A DNA stretch of 64,000 nt, from NCBI RefSeq assembly GCF_009931655.1, contig NZ_CP047984.1:3179001-3243000 (forward strand), in the 5' to 3' direction. Each line of letters begins with the position of its first letter. Position 1 is the stretch's first letter. Under the pieces are notes generated by a model, which worked only from the letters and a program-made list of their open reading frames with translations, made no database searches and was not told where the DNA came from. Positions 17,650-26,201 of this stretch are shown one piece after another. The stretch is from Pontibacter russatus (lineage in GTDB: Bacteria; Bacteroidota; Bacteroidia; Cytophagales; Hymenobacteraceae). The translations under genes and the position numbers were made by a program.

Positions 17650-18987
17650 ATGAAACGAAAGTTTGTCACCTGCCTTTTGTGGTGCGCCGCCAGCCTGGCT
17701 GCGCTGGCGCAGACCGAAGGCAACAGAATAGAATTTACAGAGTACGACCTCCCGAACGGCCTGCACGTGATCCTGCACGAAGACCACTCCACCCCGAACG
17801 TGGCCGTGTCGGTGCTGTACCATGTGGGCTCCAAAAATGAAGTGGAAGGCCGCTCCGGCTTTGCGCACTTTTTCGAGCACCTCATGTTTGAGGGCACTGA
17901 GAACATCGGCCGCGGCGAGTACAGCTCACTGGTGCAGAAGGCGGGCGGCGCCCTGAACGCCAACACCTCCTTCGACCGCACCTATTACTACGAGTTGCTG
18001 CCGTCTAACCAACTGGCGCTGGGGCTGTGGCTGGAGGCGGAGCGCATGAAGCACGCCAAGATAGACGAGATTGGGGTGGAGACGCAGCGCAAGGTAGTGC
18101 AGGAAGAGAAGCGGGAGCGCATCGACAACCAGCCCTATGGCTCCATGGGCGAGAATGTGTTTTCCCTTGCCTTCCAGGAGCATCCCTACAAAACCATGCC
18201 CATCGGCTCCTTCGAGGATTTGAATGCGGCCAGCATCGGGGAGTTCCGCGACTTCTACAAGACCTTTTACGTGCCCAACAACGCGACGCTTTCCATTGCC
18301 GGAGACATTGACACAGAAGAAACAAAGAAGCTGATAGAAGAATACTTTGGCGACATCCCGAAAGGCACCAAAGAGATACCCCGCCCCGATGTGGTGGAGC
18401 CGGAGCAGACAGCGGAGCGCCGCAAAACGGTATATGACAACATCCAACTGCCCGCCGTGATCCAGGCCTACCATATCCCGGCGCAGGGTACGGAGGATTA
18501 CTACGCCCTTTCCATGCTGACTACCCTGCTATCTGGCGGGGAGAGTGCGCGGCTGCCCAAGGCGCTGGTCGACAAGCAGCAGATAGCCGTGGCCGCCGCC
18601 TCCATTCCGTTCCCGACCGAGGACCCCGGCCTTTTCCTGACCTTCGCCATTGCCAACATGGGCGTGGAGGTGGACGACCTGGAACAGGCCATGAACGCGG
18701 AGATTGAGCGCGTGAAGACGGAGTCGCTCTCGGACCGCGAGTTTCAGAAGCTGCGCAACCAGGTGGAAAGCGACTTTGTGCAGCAGAACAGCACCGTGGC
18801 GGGTATAGCCGAGAGTCTGGCCAACTACTCCGTGTACTATGGCGACGCCAACCTGATCAACACAGAACTGCAACGCTATATGAAGGTGACGAAAGAGGAT
18901 ATCCAGCGCGTGGCGAAAGAGTACCTCACCAAAGACAACCGCGTGGTGCTGCATTACCTGCCACAATCCGAAAAGCCGCAGCAATAG
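17650..18987 (+). CDS. M16 zinc peptidase, catalytic subunit (pitrilysin/insulinase family)
   Basis: The 445-residue protein is secreted (signal MKRKFVTCLLWCAASLAALA) and carries the inverted zinc motif HxxEH as H73-FF-E76-H77. A downstream glutamate-rich segment (VVQEEKRERIDNQ) supplies the third ligand. The second half is the inactive structural M16_C domain (YHIPAQGTEDYYALSMLTTL). It is followed by a second M16 gene without the zinc motif. Bacterial M16B enzymes often work as heterodimers of an active and an inactive subunit, so the two probably form one periplasmic peptidase. Confidence 0.93.
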   Translation: MKRKFVTCLLWCAASLAALAQTEGNRIEFTEYDLPNGLHVILHEDHSTPNVAVSVLYHVGSKNEVEGRSGFAHFFEHLMFEGTENIGRGEYSSLVQKAGGALNANTSFDRTYYYELLPSNQLALGLWLEAERMKHAKIDEIGVETQRKVVQEEKRERIDNQPYGSMGENVFSLAFQEHPYKTMPIGSFEDLNAASIGEFRDFYKTFYVPNNATLSIAGDIDTEETKKLIEEYFGDIPKGTKEIPRPDVVEPEQTAERRKTVYDNIQLPAVIQAYHIPAQGTEDYYALSMLTTLLSGGESARLPKALVDKQQIAVAAASIPFPTEDPGLFLTFAIANMGVEVDDLEQAMNAEIERVKTESLSDREFQKLRNQVESDFVQQNSTVAGIAESLANYSVYYGDANLINTELQRYMKVTKEDIQRVAKEYLTKDNRVVLHYLPQSEKPQQ

Positions 18988-19122
18988 GTTTTAGATTAGG
19001 ATATGAGATACAAGGCGTTAAATGTAAGATGCTGTTATATAGGCCTTTGCGCTAATTCCTGCCTGCCTTAAATCTTGGGTCCTGTGTCTTGCCTCTTGTG
19101 TCCATTATAAAAAAGAACAACC

Positions 19123-21204
19123 ATGATAAAGAAACTATATAGCACTGCACTCCTGGCGCTGGCGCTGGTATATATAACCCCGGCCCAGGCGCAACAGACC
19201 ACGCCGCCGCCGCCGGGACCAGCCCCGCAAATTGAGCTGGGCGAGTACGAGCACTTCACCCTCAAAAACGGGCTGAAAGTATATGTGGTGGAGAACCACA
19301 AACTGCCGGTGGTGTCAATGTCGCTGGTGCTGGACCGCGACCCGATTCTGGAGGGCGACAAAGCCGGATACGTGCAGGCGGCCGGGCAGATGATGCGCAC
19401 GGGCACCACCACCCGCACCAAAGACCAGTTTGACGAGCAGGTGGATTTTATCGGCGCTGACCTGGGCTTCTCTTCTACCGGCTTCAGCGCCTCGTCCCTG
19501 AAAAAGCACCTGCCCACGCTGGTGGACCTGACCACCGATGCGCTGCTGCATCCGAAGTTCACACAAGAGGAACTTGACAAGATAAAGAAGCAGATGAAAG
19601 CCAGCCTGGCGCAATCGAAAGACGACCCGGATGCCATCGCCAGCCGCACGCGCAACCTGGTGCTATATGGCAAAGACCACCCTTACGGCGAACTGATGAC
19701 CGAGGAGACGGTGGACAACATCACGCTGCAGGACATCCAGAAGTATTATGACACCTATTTCAAGCCAAACATCGGCTACCTGGCAGTGGTGGGCGACGTG
19801 AAGCCGAAGGAGGTGAGGAAGCTCCTGAAGAAATCATTCCGGAAGTGGGAGAAAGGCGAGGTGCCGGAGAAAGAGTATGACCTGCCAGCGCAGCCGGAGC
19901 AAACGCAGGTAGTAATTGTGGACAGGCCAAGCGCGGTGCAAAGCTCGCTGGTCCTCACCAACTCCGCCGACCTGGAGCCGGGTGCGCCCGATGCCGTGGC
20001 CGCTTCGCTGATGAACAGCATCCTGGGCGGCGGCATGGACTCGCGCCTGTTCCAGAACCTGCGCGAAACCCACGGCTACACCTACGGCGCCTACTCCTCC
20101 ATTAACAGCGATGAGATACTGGGCCGGTTCAATGCTGGTGCCAACGTGCGAAATGCCGTGACAGACAGTGCCGTGACGGAGTTTATAGATGAACTGAGCA
20201 GGATTCGCGACGAACGTGTGAGCGCCGAGGAACTGCGGGACGCCAAAGCCTATGTGATGGGCAGCTTCGGCCGCGGCCTGGAGAACCCCGCCACGGTAGC
20301 CGTGTATGCCATCAACACCGCCCGCTACGGCCTGCCCGAGGATTACTACGCCAACTACCTGAAGAAAGTGGAGGCCGTGACGGCAGAGGATGTGCAGCGC
20401 GTGGCGCAGAAGTACATCCACCCTGACAAGATGTACATCCTGGCCGTGGGCAGCGCCTCTGAGATAGCCGGCAAACTGAAGCCGTTCGACAAGGATACCA
20501 TCACCTATTACAACGCCACCGGCGAGAAAGTAGCCCGTGTGGCCATGGGCGTGCCTGCCGGGGTTACTGCGGAACAGGTGATTGCCGATTACATCAAAGC
20601 CATTGGCGGGCAGGAGGCCATCGGAAATCTGAAGGATATCACCGTCACTAGCAAGGCCAGCGTGCAGGGCATGCCCCTCACGCTGGTGCAGCGGCAGAAG
20701 GGCAACGATAAATTCGTGACGCAGATTATGATGAACGACAATCCGGTGCAGCGCGTGGTCATTAACGGCGACAAAGGCAGAATGGAGGCGCCGATGCAGG
20801 GCGTGAACAAGGAACTGACGAAAGAGGAGTTAGTCACGCAAATGCTGGAAGTCAGCCAGTTTCCGGTGCTGCAGTACAAGAAACTGGGTGTCGAAACGAA
20901 ACTGACGGGCATGGAGAAAGTAGACGGCAAAGAGGCCTACGCGGTAGAGGTAACGCTGCCAAACGGCCAGAAATCCACTCACTACTTTGACAAAGCCACC
21001 GGCCTGCGCCTGAAGCAGGTAAATAACTTAGAATCACCGCAGGGTATCATCACCCAAACTAAAACCTACAGCGACTACAAAGAGGTGAACGGGGTGAAGT
21101 TCCCTTACGTGGTAGAGACCGTGGTAGGCCCGCAGACAATAAGAGCCGAGGTGCAGCAAATCGAAGTGAACAAAAACCTGCCCGACGACACGTTTAAAAT
21201 GTAG
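19123..21204 (+). CDS. M16 peptidase-like non-catalytic subunit fused to an outer-membrane lipoprotein-sorting-like domain
   Basis: A 693-residue exported protein (signal through TPAQAQQ). Residues about 40-470 form two M16 domains. At the place of HxxEH the sequence reads AGYVQAAGQMMRTGT, so the zinc site is lost. An R/Y-containing substrate loop (QNLRETHGYTYGAYSSINSD) typical of the inactive partner is kept. Residues about 480-693 (YIKAIGGQEAIGNLKDITVT, then YFDKATGLRLKQVNN and YKEVNGVKFPY) resemble LolA/outer-membrane lipoprotein-sorting domains. It lies 135 bases after the catalytic subunit gene on the same strand. Confidence 0.9.
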   Translation: MIKKLYSTALLALALVYITPAQAQQTTPPPPGPAPQIELGEYEHFTLKNGLKVYVVENHKLPVVSMSLVLDRDPILEGDKAGYVQAAGQMMRTGTTTRTKDQFDEQVDFIGADLGFSSTGFSASSLKKHLPTLVDLTTDALLHPKFTQEELDKIKKQMKASLAQSKDDPDAIASRTRNLVLYGKDHPYGELMTEETVDNITLQDIQKYYDTYFKPNIGYLAVVGDVKPKEVRKLLKKSFRKWEKGEVPEKEYDLPAQPEQTQVVIVDRPSAVQSSLVLTNSADLEPGAPDAVAASLMNSILGGGMDSRLFQNLRETHGYTYGAYSSINSDEILGRFNAGANVRNAVTDSAVTEFIDELSRIRDERVSAEELRDAKAYVMGSFGRGLENPATVAVYAINTARYGLPEDYYANYLKKVEAVTAEDVQRVAQKYIHPDKMYILAVGSASEIAGKLKPFDKDTITYYNATGEKVARVAMGVPAGVTAEQVIADYIKAIGGQEAIGNLKDITVTSKASVQGMPLTLVQRQKGNDKFVTQIMMNDNPVQRVVINGDKGRMEAPMQGVNKELTKEELVTQMLEVSQFPVLQYKKLGVETKLTGMEKVDGKEAYAVEVTLPNGQKSTHYFDKATGLRLKQVNNLESPQGIITQTKTYSDYKEVNGVKFPYVVETVVGPQTIRAEVQQIEVNKNLPDDTFKM

Positions 21205-21257
21205 CTTTTTAAGACTTTAGACACAAGAAGTTAGACATTAAACTGGTGCCATATATA

Positions 21258-21302
21258 ATCAAAGGAGAGGCTGCTCTATATAGTGTGGCCTTCCCTTTGA
21301 TA
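21258..21302. terminator. Hairpin between convergent genes
   Basis: ATCAAAGG (21258-21265) with a GGC tail pairs with GCC and CCTTTGAT (21289-21302), with two mismatches inside and a TATATA-containing loop. It lies between the convergent M16 and DUF72 genes. It lacks a clear T-run on either side, so termination is only probable. Confidence 0.4.
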
Positions 21303-21384
21303 AATAGGACCGCGTTATATACAGTTCATTCCAGCTATACCAGCAAGTTGTTCAACAAAACAAGCAACAACCATCACTCAGCAA

Positions 21385-22293
21385 TCAAAACAGCTCCCCC
21401 TGCACCGGCTGCACAAATTTCTTCGGGGGCTTCAGGTCAAAGCCGCAGACTTTGTTGAGTTGCTCGATCAGGTATATAGCCAGGTCTGGTGCCAGCGTGT
21501 TGTCCGGCTCATGCACGAAAAAGTAGAGCTGGCGCAGGCCGTTGTCAAACCAAAGTTTCAGGCGCTCCACCCAAGCATCGATGCGGGCGTAATCAGTTGG
21601 GTGCAGGCCGTTGCCGACAAAGCGGATCATGGCCGAAGGCGTGGTGAGGCGCATGTGCAGCACATCGCGTCGTCCGGCCACATCCGTCAGCACGGTGCCC
21701 GCCCTGTGCTTCTCCAGCACCTCGAACAGCGCCAGGCTCGCCACATTGTCCGCAAACCAGTCGGGGTGGCGCAGCTCCACGGCGAGCGGGATGCTCTCCG
21801 GTATAAACCTCAGGAAGGCCTCCAGGTCGGGGAGTTGCCGGGGTGCGAAATACGGCGGCAGTTGCAGGAAAGCATCCCCCAACTTGTCTTCCAGCCCGGC
21901 AATGGCCGCGCAGAAGGCCGCGGTTATATCGCGTGTGCTGCGCAGGGCGGCCTCGTGGCTGATAAGCTGCGGAAACTTGGGGCAGAAGGTGAAGCCCTGC
22001 GGTACAGCCTGCCGCCAGCGGTCTATGGTGTCGGGGCCGGGGATGTGGTAGTGTGTGCTGTTGAGCTCGATGGTGTTAAACTGCCTGCCGTACCAGAGCA
22101 GGGCGTCTTTGTCGCGCATGCTGCCGGGGTACAGGCTGCCCACCCACGCTTTGTTCGCCCACACCGGCAGCCCCACATACACGCGCGGTTTTATATAGGA
22201 GCCAGCCTGCCGCAACAGGGGCAGCGTGTCGGGGTGGTCAGGGGGAAGCGTAAAATCAACGCGGCTGATGTCTTGGAGTTTCCCGAAGTCCAT
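21385..22293 (-). CDS. DUF72 family protein
   Basis: The ATG at 22293 gives 302 residues starting MDFGKLQDISRVDFTLPPDH, the normal N-terminus of Bacteroidota DUF72 proteins; a longer frame from 22404 adds 37 unlikely residues. The TIM-barrel-like family signature is clear: GMPVWA-type strand YVGLPVWANKAWVGSLYP, FNTIELNSTHYHIP, FTFCPKFPQLISH, AVELRHPDWF, and the C-terminal YFFVHEPDN. Function is unknown across the family. It is monocistronic and convergent with the M16 pair. Confidence 0.9.
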   Translation of the reverse strand: MDFGKLQDISRVDFTLPPDHPDTLPLLRQAGSYIKPRVYVGLPVWANKAWVGSLYPGSMRDKDALLWYGRQFNTIELNSTHYHIPGPDTIDRWRQAVPQGFTFCPKFPQLISHEAALRSTRDITAAFCAAIAGLEDKLGDAFLQLPPYFAPRQLPDLEAFLRFIPESIPLAVELRHPDWFADNVASLALFEVLEKHRAGTVLTDVAGRRDVLHMRLTTPSAMIRFVGNGLHPTDYARIDAWVERLKLWFDNGLRQLYFFVHEPDNTLAPDLAIYLIEQLNKVCGFDLKPPKKFVQPVQGELF

Positions 22294-22610
22294 AGCTGAA
22301 TTTTGTATTATATATACGTGAGCAGCAGCCAACAGGAGGGCCGGAAGCAGGTGCGTGCCTGGCAATTCTGCCATGTTAACCGGCAAAAGTAAAGCAGTAA
22401 TCACCCAGAAATCATCTTTTCCGTAAATTTTTTAAAGTTTTTTTCGGCGCGGACCCAAAAGCTCTTCCCCGTCTTAAAGTATTGTTCTACCTACCGGATA
22501 TACCCTTTTGTTTAAAATCTGACTTACAGCACAAGGCTTGCCAGGGGGCGTATCCCTCCACATCCTTGGCCGCATGTCGCCGTATAAGGCTCTATTTTGC
22601 AAATTTTGCC

Positions 22611-22618
22611 TAACTTTG
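22611..22618 (+). promoter_or_regulatory. Probable -7 element upstream of rlpA
   Basis: TAACTTTG matches TAnnTTTG exactly and lies 25 bases upstream of the rlpA ATG. No TTTG was found at the ideal distance; a TTTG at 22596-22599 is only 11 bases away. Confidence 0.5.
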
Positions 22619-22642
22619 CGGCTTCACCAACTTTTAACAGAT

Positions 22643-23281
22643 ATGATAAATAATAGAAAGTGCTTCATTTTATCAGCAATCATTTTTCTATTTATCGGCA
22701 TCAGCCAGCCCATCTCTGCACAAAGCACAGACATACAAAAAGGGGAAGCCTCGTGGTACGGGAGCAAGTACCACGGCAGGCCAACCAGCAGCGGCGAACC
22801 CTACAACAAGAACGAAATGACCGCCGCCCATAAAACACTCCCTTTCGGCACCAAAGTGAAAGTAACCAACCTCGAAAACAACGAGTCGGTGATTGTCCGC
22901 ATCAACGACCGGGGCCCGTTCGTGGGAGACCGCATCATCGACGTGTCGGAGGTGGCTGCCCGCAAGCTGGAGTTTCACGACGAGGGCATCGGGTATGTAA
23001 AAGTAGAGGTGCTGGAACTGCCCGGCGACTATGATGCGCAGCGTGCCGGTGTCTTTACCATCCAGGCGGGCACCTATGCCAGCATGCAGCACGCGGAGCA
23101 CCTGAGCCAGAAACTGAAGGCCTTCGACAAGCACCTGGAGGTAGAGTTGAAAGACGAAATCGTCCAGGGCAAAAAAGTGCATCGCATCAGGGCGGGCCGT
23201 TTCGAAAACCGCCAGCAGGCCGAGGCATTCAACGATTTGCTGAAAGAGGAAGGGCTGTCCGGCCTTGTGAAAGAGGCGTAA
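22643..23281 (+). CDS. rlpA: RlpA-family septal ring lytic transglycosylase-like protein with SPOR domain
   Basis: The ATG at 22643 gives 212 residues with a signal peptide ending SQPISAQ. A double-psi beta-barrel domain follows (GEASWYGSKYHGRPTSSGEP, then TLPFGTKVKVTN and VRINDRGPFVGDRIIDVS); the aspartate in INDRGPF is the proposed catalytic residue. The C-terminal SPOR domain (about 132-212, FTIQAGTYASMQHAEHLSQK and HRIRAGRFENRQQAEAF) would bind denuded glycan at the division site. Some RlpA proteins cleave naked peptidoglycan; activity here is inferred. The gene is monocistronic with its own terminator. Confidence 0.92.
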   Translation: MINNRKCFILSAIIFLFIGISQPISAQSTDIQKGEASWYGSKYHGRPTSSGEPYNKNEMTAAHKTLPFGTKVKVTNLENNESVIVRINDRGPFVGDRIIDVSEVAARKLEFHDEGIGYVKVEVLELPGDYDAQRAGVFTIQAGTYASMQHAEHLSQKLKAFDKHLEVELKDEIVQGKKVHRIRAGRFENRQQAEAFNDLLKEEGLSGLVKEA

Positions 23282-23305
23282 AAACTACAAAGCATTCCTT
23301 TACCG

Positions 23306-23351
23306 AAAGCGGCGGGCGCAGGGCAACACATCCTGCGCCCGCCGCTTTTTT
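23306..23351 (+). terminator. Intrinsic terminator after rlpA
   Basis: AAAGCGGCGGGCGCAGG (23306-23322) pairs with its exact complement ending GCCGCTTT at about 23332-23348, with an eight- to nine-base loop and then a run of T residues. Confidence 0.88.
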
Positions 23352-23597
23352 GTGTTTATACGCCTGCTGTTCAGAAGAACGGCCCTGGTGGCAGGCACTG
23401 ATTTTTCTCGGCCACAGCCGCACCGATATATAGCACGAAGCCGTTATAGAGAATTCGCCAACAGAGCGTCGGCAAAGAACCGCTGCGATACGTAAAACAA
23501 AAAAACGTGCCTGCCCCTGCGGAGGCACCGCGCCACAGGGGCAGGCGGAAGAGGGGCGTGTTGACTTGGTGCGGGAAACTACATAAATTTTGAGACT

Positions 23598-24152
23598 ATG
23601 CAGGAGGAAGTGGATATAGTCAGGATTTCGGATGAGCAGATAAAGATACTGCGGAACGTGCTGGGCGAAAGGATATACTTTCTGTACTCCGACAAGCTGC
23701 AGGTGGAGCACCTGGAGAAAGGGTACGTGTTCTGGGCAAACGGCTTCGCCATCGCACTGTCGACCATCAACCAGCCGCCCGGCAAGTTCAGGACCTACAT
23801 CAACATCAGCGCCGACTACAGAACCTGCCCGAAGGACGCCAGCACCTACTACGAGTTTGATGTGAACGTGAGCGGCGCCCCGCTGTGGCAGGAGGGCGCC
23901 CTGCAGTTCGGGAAGCTCTCCAGCCTGAAGGTCTTCTCGGACCCCATCCTGATGATAGAAATTTACCAGAACTGCAACAAGGCGGGCGAGAAGGGGCGGC
24001 TGCACGACTGCGCCATGGTCCTCTATTCACAGCGCAGGAAATACCTGCTGCAGGCACGGCAGGAACTGGTGGGGGGAATCAACATCATGCTGGATGAGGC
24101 TTTCATTGAGTCCCAGATAAGGCCCCTGAAGCTGCGCTACACCCTCGTCTGA
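23598..24152 (+). CDS. Hypothetical protein (184 residues)
   Basis: A soluble protein with no signal peptide, no membrane segment and no family I recognise. It starts MQEEVDIVRISDEQIKILRN and contains aromatic-rich strands (GYVFWANGFAIALSTINQPP, TYINISADYRTCP). A helical C-terminal part follows (RRKYLLQARQELVGGINIML). Codon use matches the surrounding core genome, so it is probably a real resident gene. It stands alone between rlpA and the amidase, both on the same strand but separated by spacers of more than 250 bases. Confidence 0.7.
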   Translation: MQEEVDIVRISDEQIKILRNVLGERIYFLYSDKLQVEHLEKGYVFWANGFAIALSTINQPPGKFRTYINISADYRTCPKDASTYYEFDVNVSGAPLWQEGALQFGKLSSLKVFSDPILMIEIYQNCNKAGEKGRLHDCAMVLYSQRRKYLLQARQELVGGINIMLDEAFIESQIRPLKLRYTLV

Positions 24153-24422
24153 GAGGAAGCTTTTTTCTGAGACGCTTCAAGGTTATATATACAGGCATAT
24201 AGGATAGGCTCGCCCGGTGTCAGATGCTGATGGAGCGGCAGGCATATGACAGGCCTTGCGGCAGGCCATATTTCCCGGAGGCAGGCAAATGCCACTGCAC
24301 GCTCCCTCAAACCAGACATCGCTCCGGCCCTTGCGTCGTCTCCCCGACAGGCAGAAGTGCCACAGGTCTCCGCTTATATTTTGAGGATATTAGCTATCTT
24401 GGTCTTCTGAAGACAGCAGACC

Positions 24423-26096
24423 ATGAAGAAAAGTAGAATTGCCTTGCTCGGTGCCCTATGCTTCGTTTCCGGGGCTTTCGTGACCAGGTTGGCAGATGAT
24501 AAAATAACAGTGGCGGTGCTGCAGGACGCGCAGAAACTGATGGGCCTGCACTTCTCGGATGCGCAGCTGGATTCCACGCTGTCGGAGATGGCGGATTTCA
24601 GGGAGAGCTACGAGGAAATCCGGAAGGTGCCGCTGCCGAACGAGGTGGCGCCCGCGCTCGTGTTTAACCCCATTCCGGCAGGGTATCAGTTTGAACAGCA
24701 GAAAACACCGTTTGAGGTGGCCCGTCCGGCAAAGGTAAGGCTGCCGAAGAACCGTGAGGAGCTGGCGTTTTACTCCGTTCCGCAACTGGCGGAGCTGGTG
24801 CGGACGCAGCAGATTACCTCTGAGGAGCTGACGAAATTCTTTCTCGCCCGCCTGAAAAAGTACGGACCCACCCTGGAGTGCGTCACCACGCTGACGGAGG
24901 AACTGGCGCTGCAGCAGGCCCGGCAGGCTGACCAGGAGATAAAGGCCGGTAAGTACAAAGGCATGCTGCACGGCATCCCGTTCGGGGTGAAAGACCTGCT
25001 CTCCACCCGAAGATACAAGACCACCTGGGGTGCCATGCCCTACAAAGACCAGGTGATAGACGAGGATGCGACGGTGGTGCAGCGCCTGCAGGAGGCGGGC
25101 GGCGTGCTGGTGGCGAAAACAACCCTGGGGGCGCTGGCGATGGGCGATGTGTGGTACGGCGGCAAAACCCGCTCGCCCTGGGATATAAGCCAGGGCTCCA
25201 GCGGCTCGTCGGCCGGTTCGGCAGCGGCGGTGGCGGCTGGCTTGCTGCCTTACGCCATCGGTACCGAAACGCTGGGCTCCATTGTCTCCCCGTCCACGGC
25301 TTGCGGCACCACAGGCCTGCGGCCGACGTTTGGGCGCGTGAGCCGCCACGGCGCGATGGCCCTGAGCTGGTCGATGGACAAAATCGGCCCGATTGCCCGC
25401 TCCGCCGAGGATTGCGCCATCGTGTTCAACGCCATATATGGACCGGACGGAAAGGACCAATCGGTATATGACGCCCCTTTCAACTACAACCCGAACATCG
25501 ATGCGAAGAAGCTGCGCGTGGGCTATCTCAAAAATGATTTCGCGGGGAAATACGGCTTCAAGCAAAACGACGAGGCCACCCTGGCGGCACTGCGCAAAGC
25601 TGGCGTGGAACTGGTGCCCCTCGAGTTGCCCGACCTGCCTGCCGGTGCCCTGGCGCTGACCATATCGGTGGAGGGGGCCGCCGCTTTCGACGAACTGACG
25701 CGCAGCGGCCGCGACAGCCTGCTGGTGGCGCAGCACAGGAACGCCTGGCCCAATTATTTCCGGGCGGCCCGTTTTGTGCCTGCCGTGGAGTACCTGCAGG
25801 CGCAGCGCGTGCGCAATTTGTTGGTGCAGCAGATGCAGGAAAAGCTGCGGGACGTGGATGTCTATATAAGCCCGTCGTTTGCCAGCAGCAATCTGGTGGT
25901 CACGAACCTGACAGGGCATCCGTGCGTGGTGGTGCCGAACGGTTTTCAGGAGAACGGCATGCCCACCACCATCACGTTTATCGGCAAGCTTTTCGGGGAG
26001 GCGGAGCTGCTCACCTTCGCCAGGTTCTACCAGGACCTGACGAACCACGAGGAGAAGCACCCGAGCCTGAACTTCGGGAAGAAAAAGAAATCCTGA
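24423..26096 (+). CDS. Amidase-signature family amidase, exported or membrane-anchored
   Basis: A 557-residue protein with an N-terminal hydrophobic segment (IALLGALCFVSGAFVTRLA) and about 90 residues of its own before the amidase domain. The Ser-Ser-Lys catalytic triad is visible: K190 in GIPFGVKDLL, the cis-serine pair S259/S260 in QGSSGSSAGSAAAV, and the nucleophile S286 in TETLGSIVSPS. It resembles GatA, but the exported N-terminus and lone position argue against a role in tRNA-Gln amidation; hydrolysis of an extracytoplasmic amide is more likely. A 105-base spacer leads to the S9 peptidase. Confidence 0.9.
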   Translation: MKKSRIALLGALCFVSGAFVTRLADDKITVAVLQDAQKLMGLHFSDAQLDSTLSEMADFRESYEEIRKVPLPNEVAPALVFNPIPAGYQFEQQKTPFEVARPAKVRLPKNREELAFYSVPQLAELVRTQQITSEELTKFFLARLKKYGPTLECVTTLTEELALQQARQADQEIKAGKYKGMLHGIPFGVKDLLSTRRYKTTWGAMPYKDQVIDEDATVVQRLQEAGGVLVAKTTLGALAMGDVWYGGKTRSPWDISQGSSGSSAGSAAAVAAGLLPYAIGTETLGSIVSPSTACGTTGLRPTFGRVSRHGAMALSWSMDKIGPIARSAEDCAIVFNAIYGPDGKDQSVYDAPFNYNPNIDAKKLRVGYLKNDFAGKYGFKQNDEATLAALRKAGVELVPLELPDLPAGALALTISVEGAAAFDELTRSGRDSLLVAQHRNAWPNYFRAARFVPAVEYLQAQRVRNLLVQQMQEKLRDVDVYISPSFASSNLVVTNLTGHPCVVVPNGFQENGMPTTITFIGKLFGEAELLTFARFYQDLTNHEEKHPSLNFGKKKKS

Positions 26097-26201
26097 TGCA
26101 GCAAAGCCGCCTGATATATAGGATGCGGGCGGCGGCTCCGCTATAGGGCTTCGGCAGCTTACTTATACCTACTACATAACAATCACCCTATATATAAACA
26201 G

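Noticed and set aside
24423..26096. Amidase as GatA of the Gln-tRNA amidotransferase
   Set aside because: It has an N-terminal export-type segment and a long unique N-terminal region, and no GatB or GatC is near.
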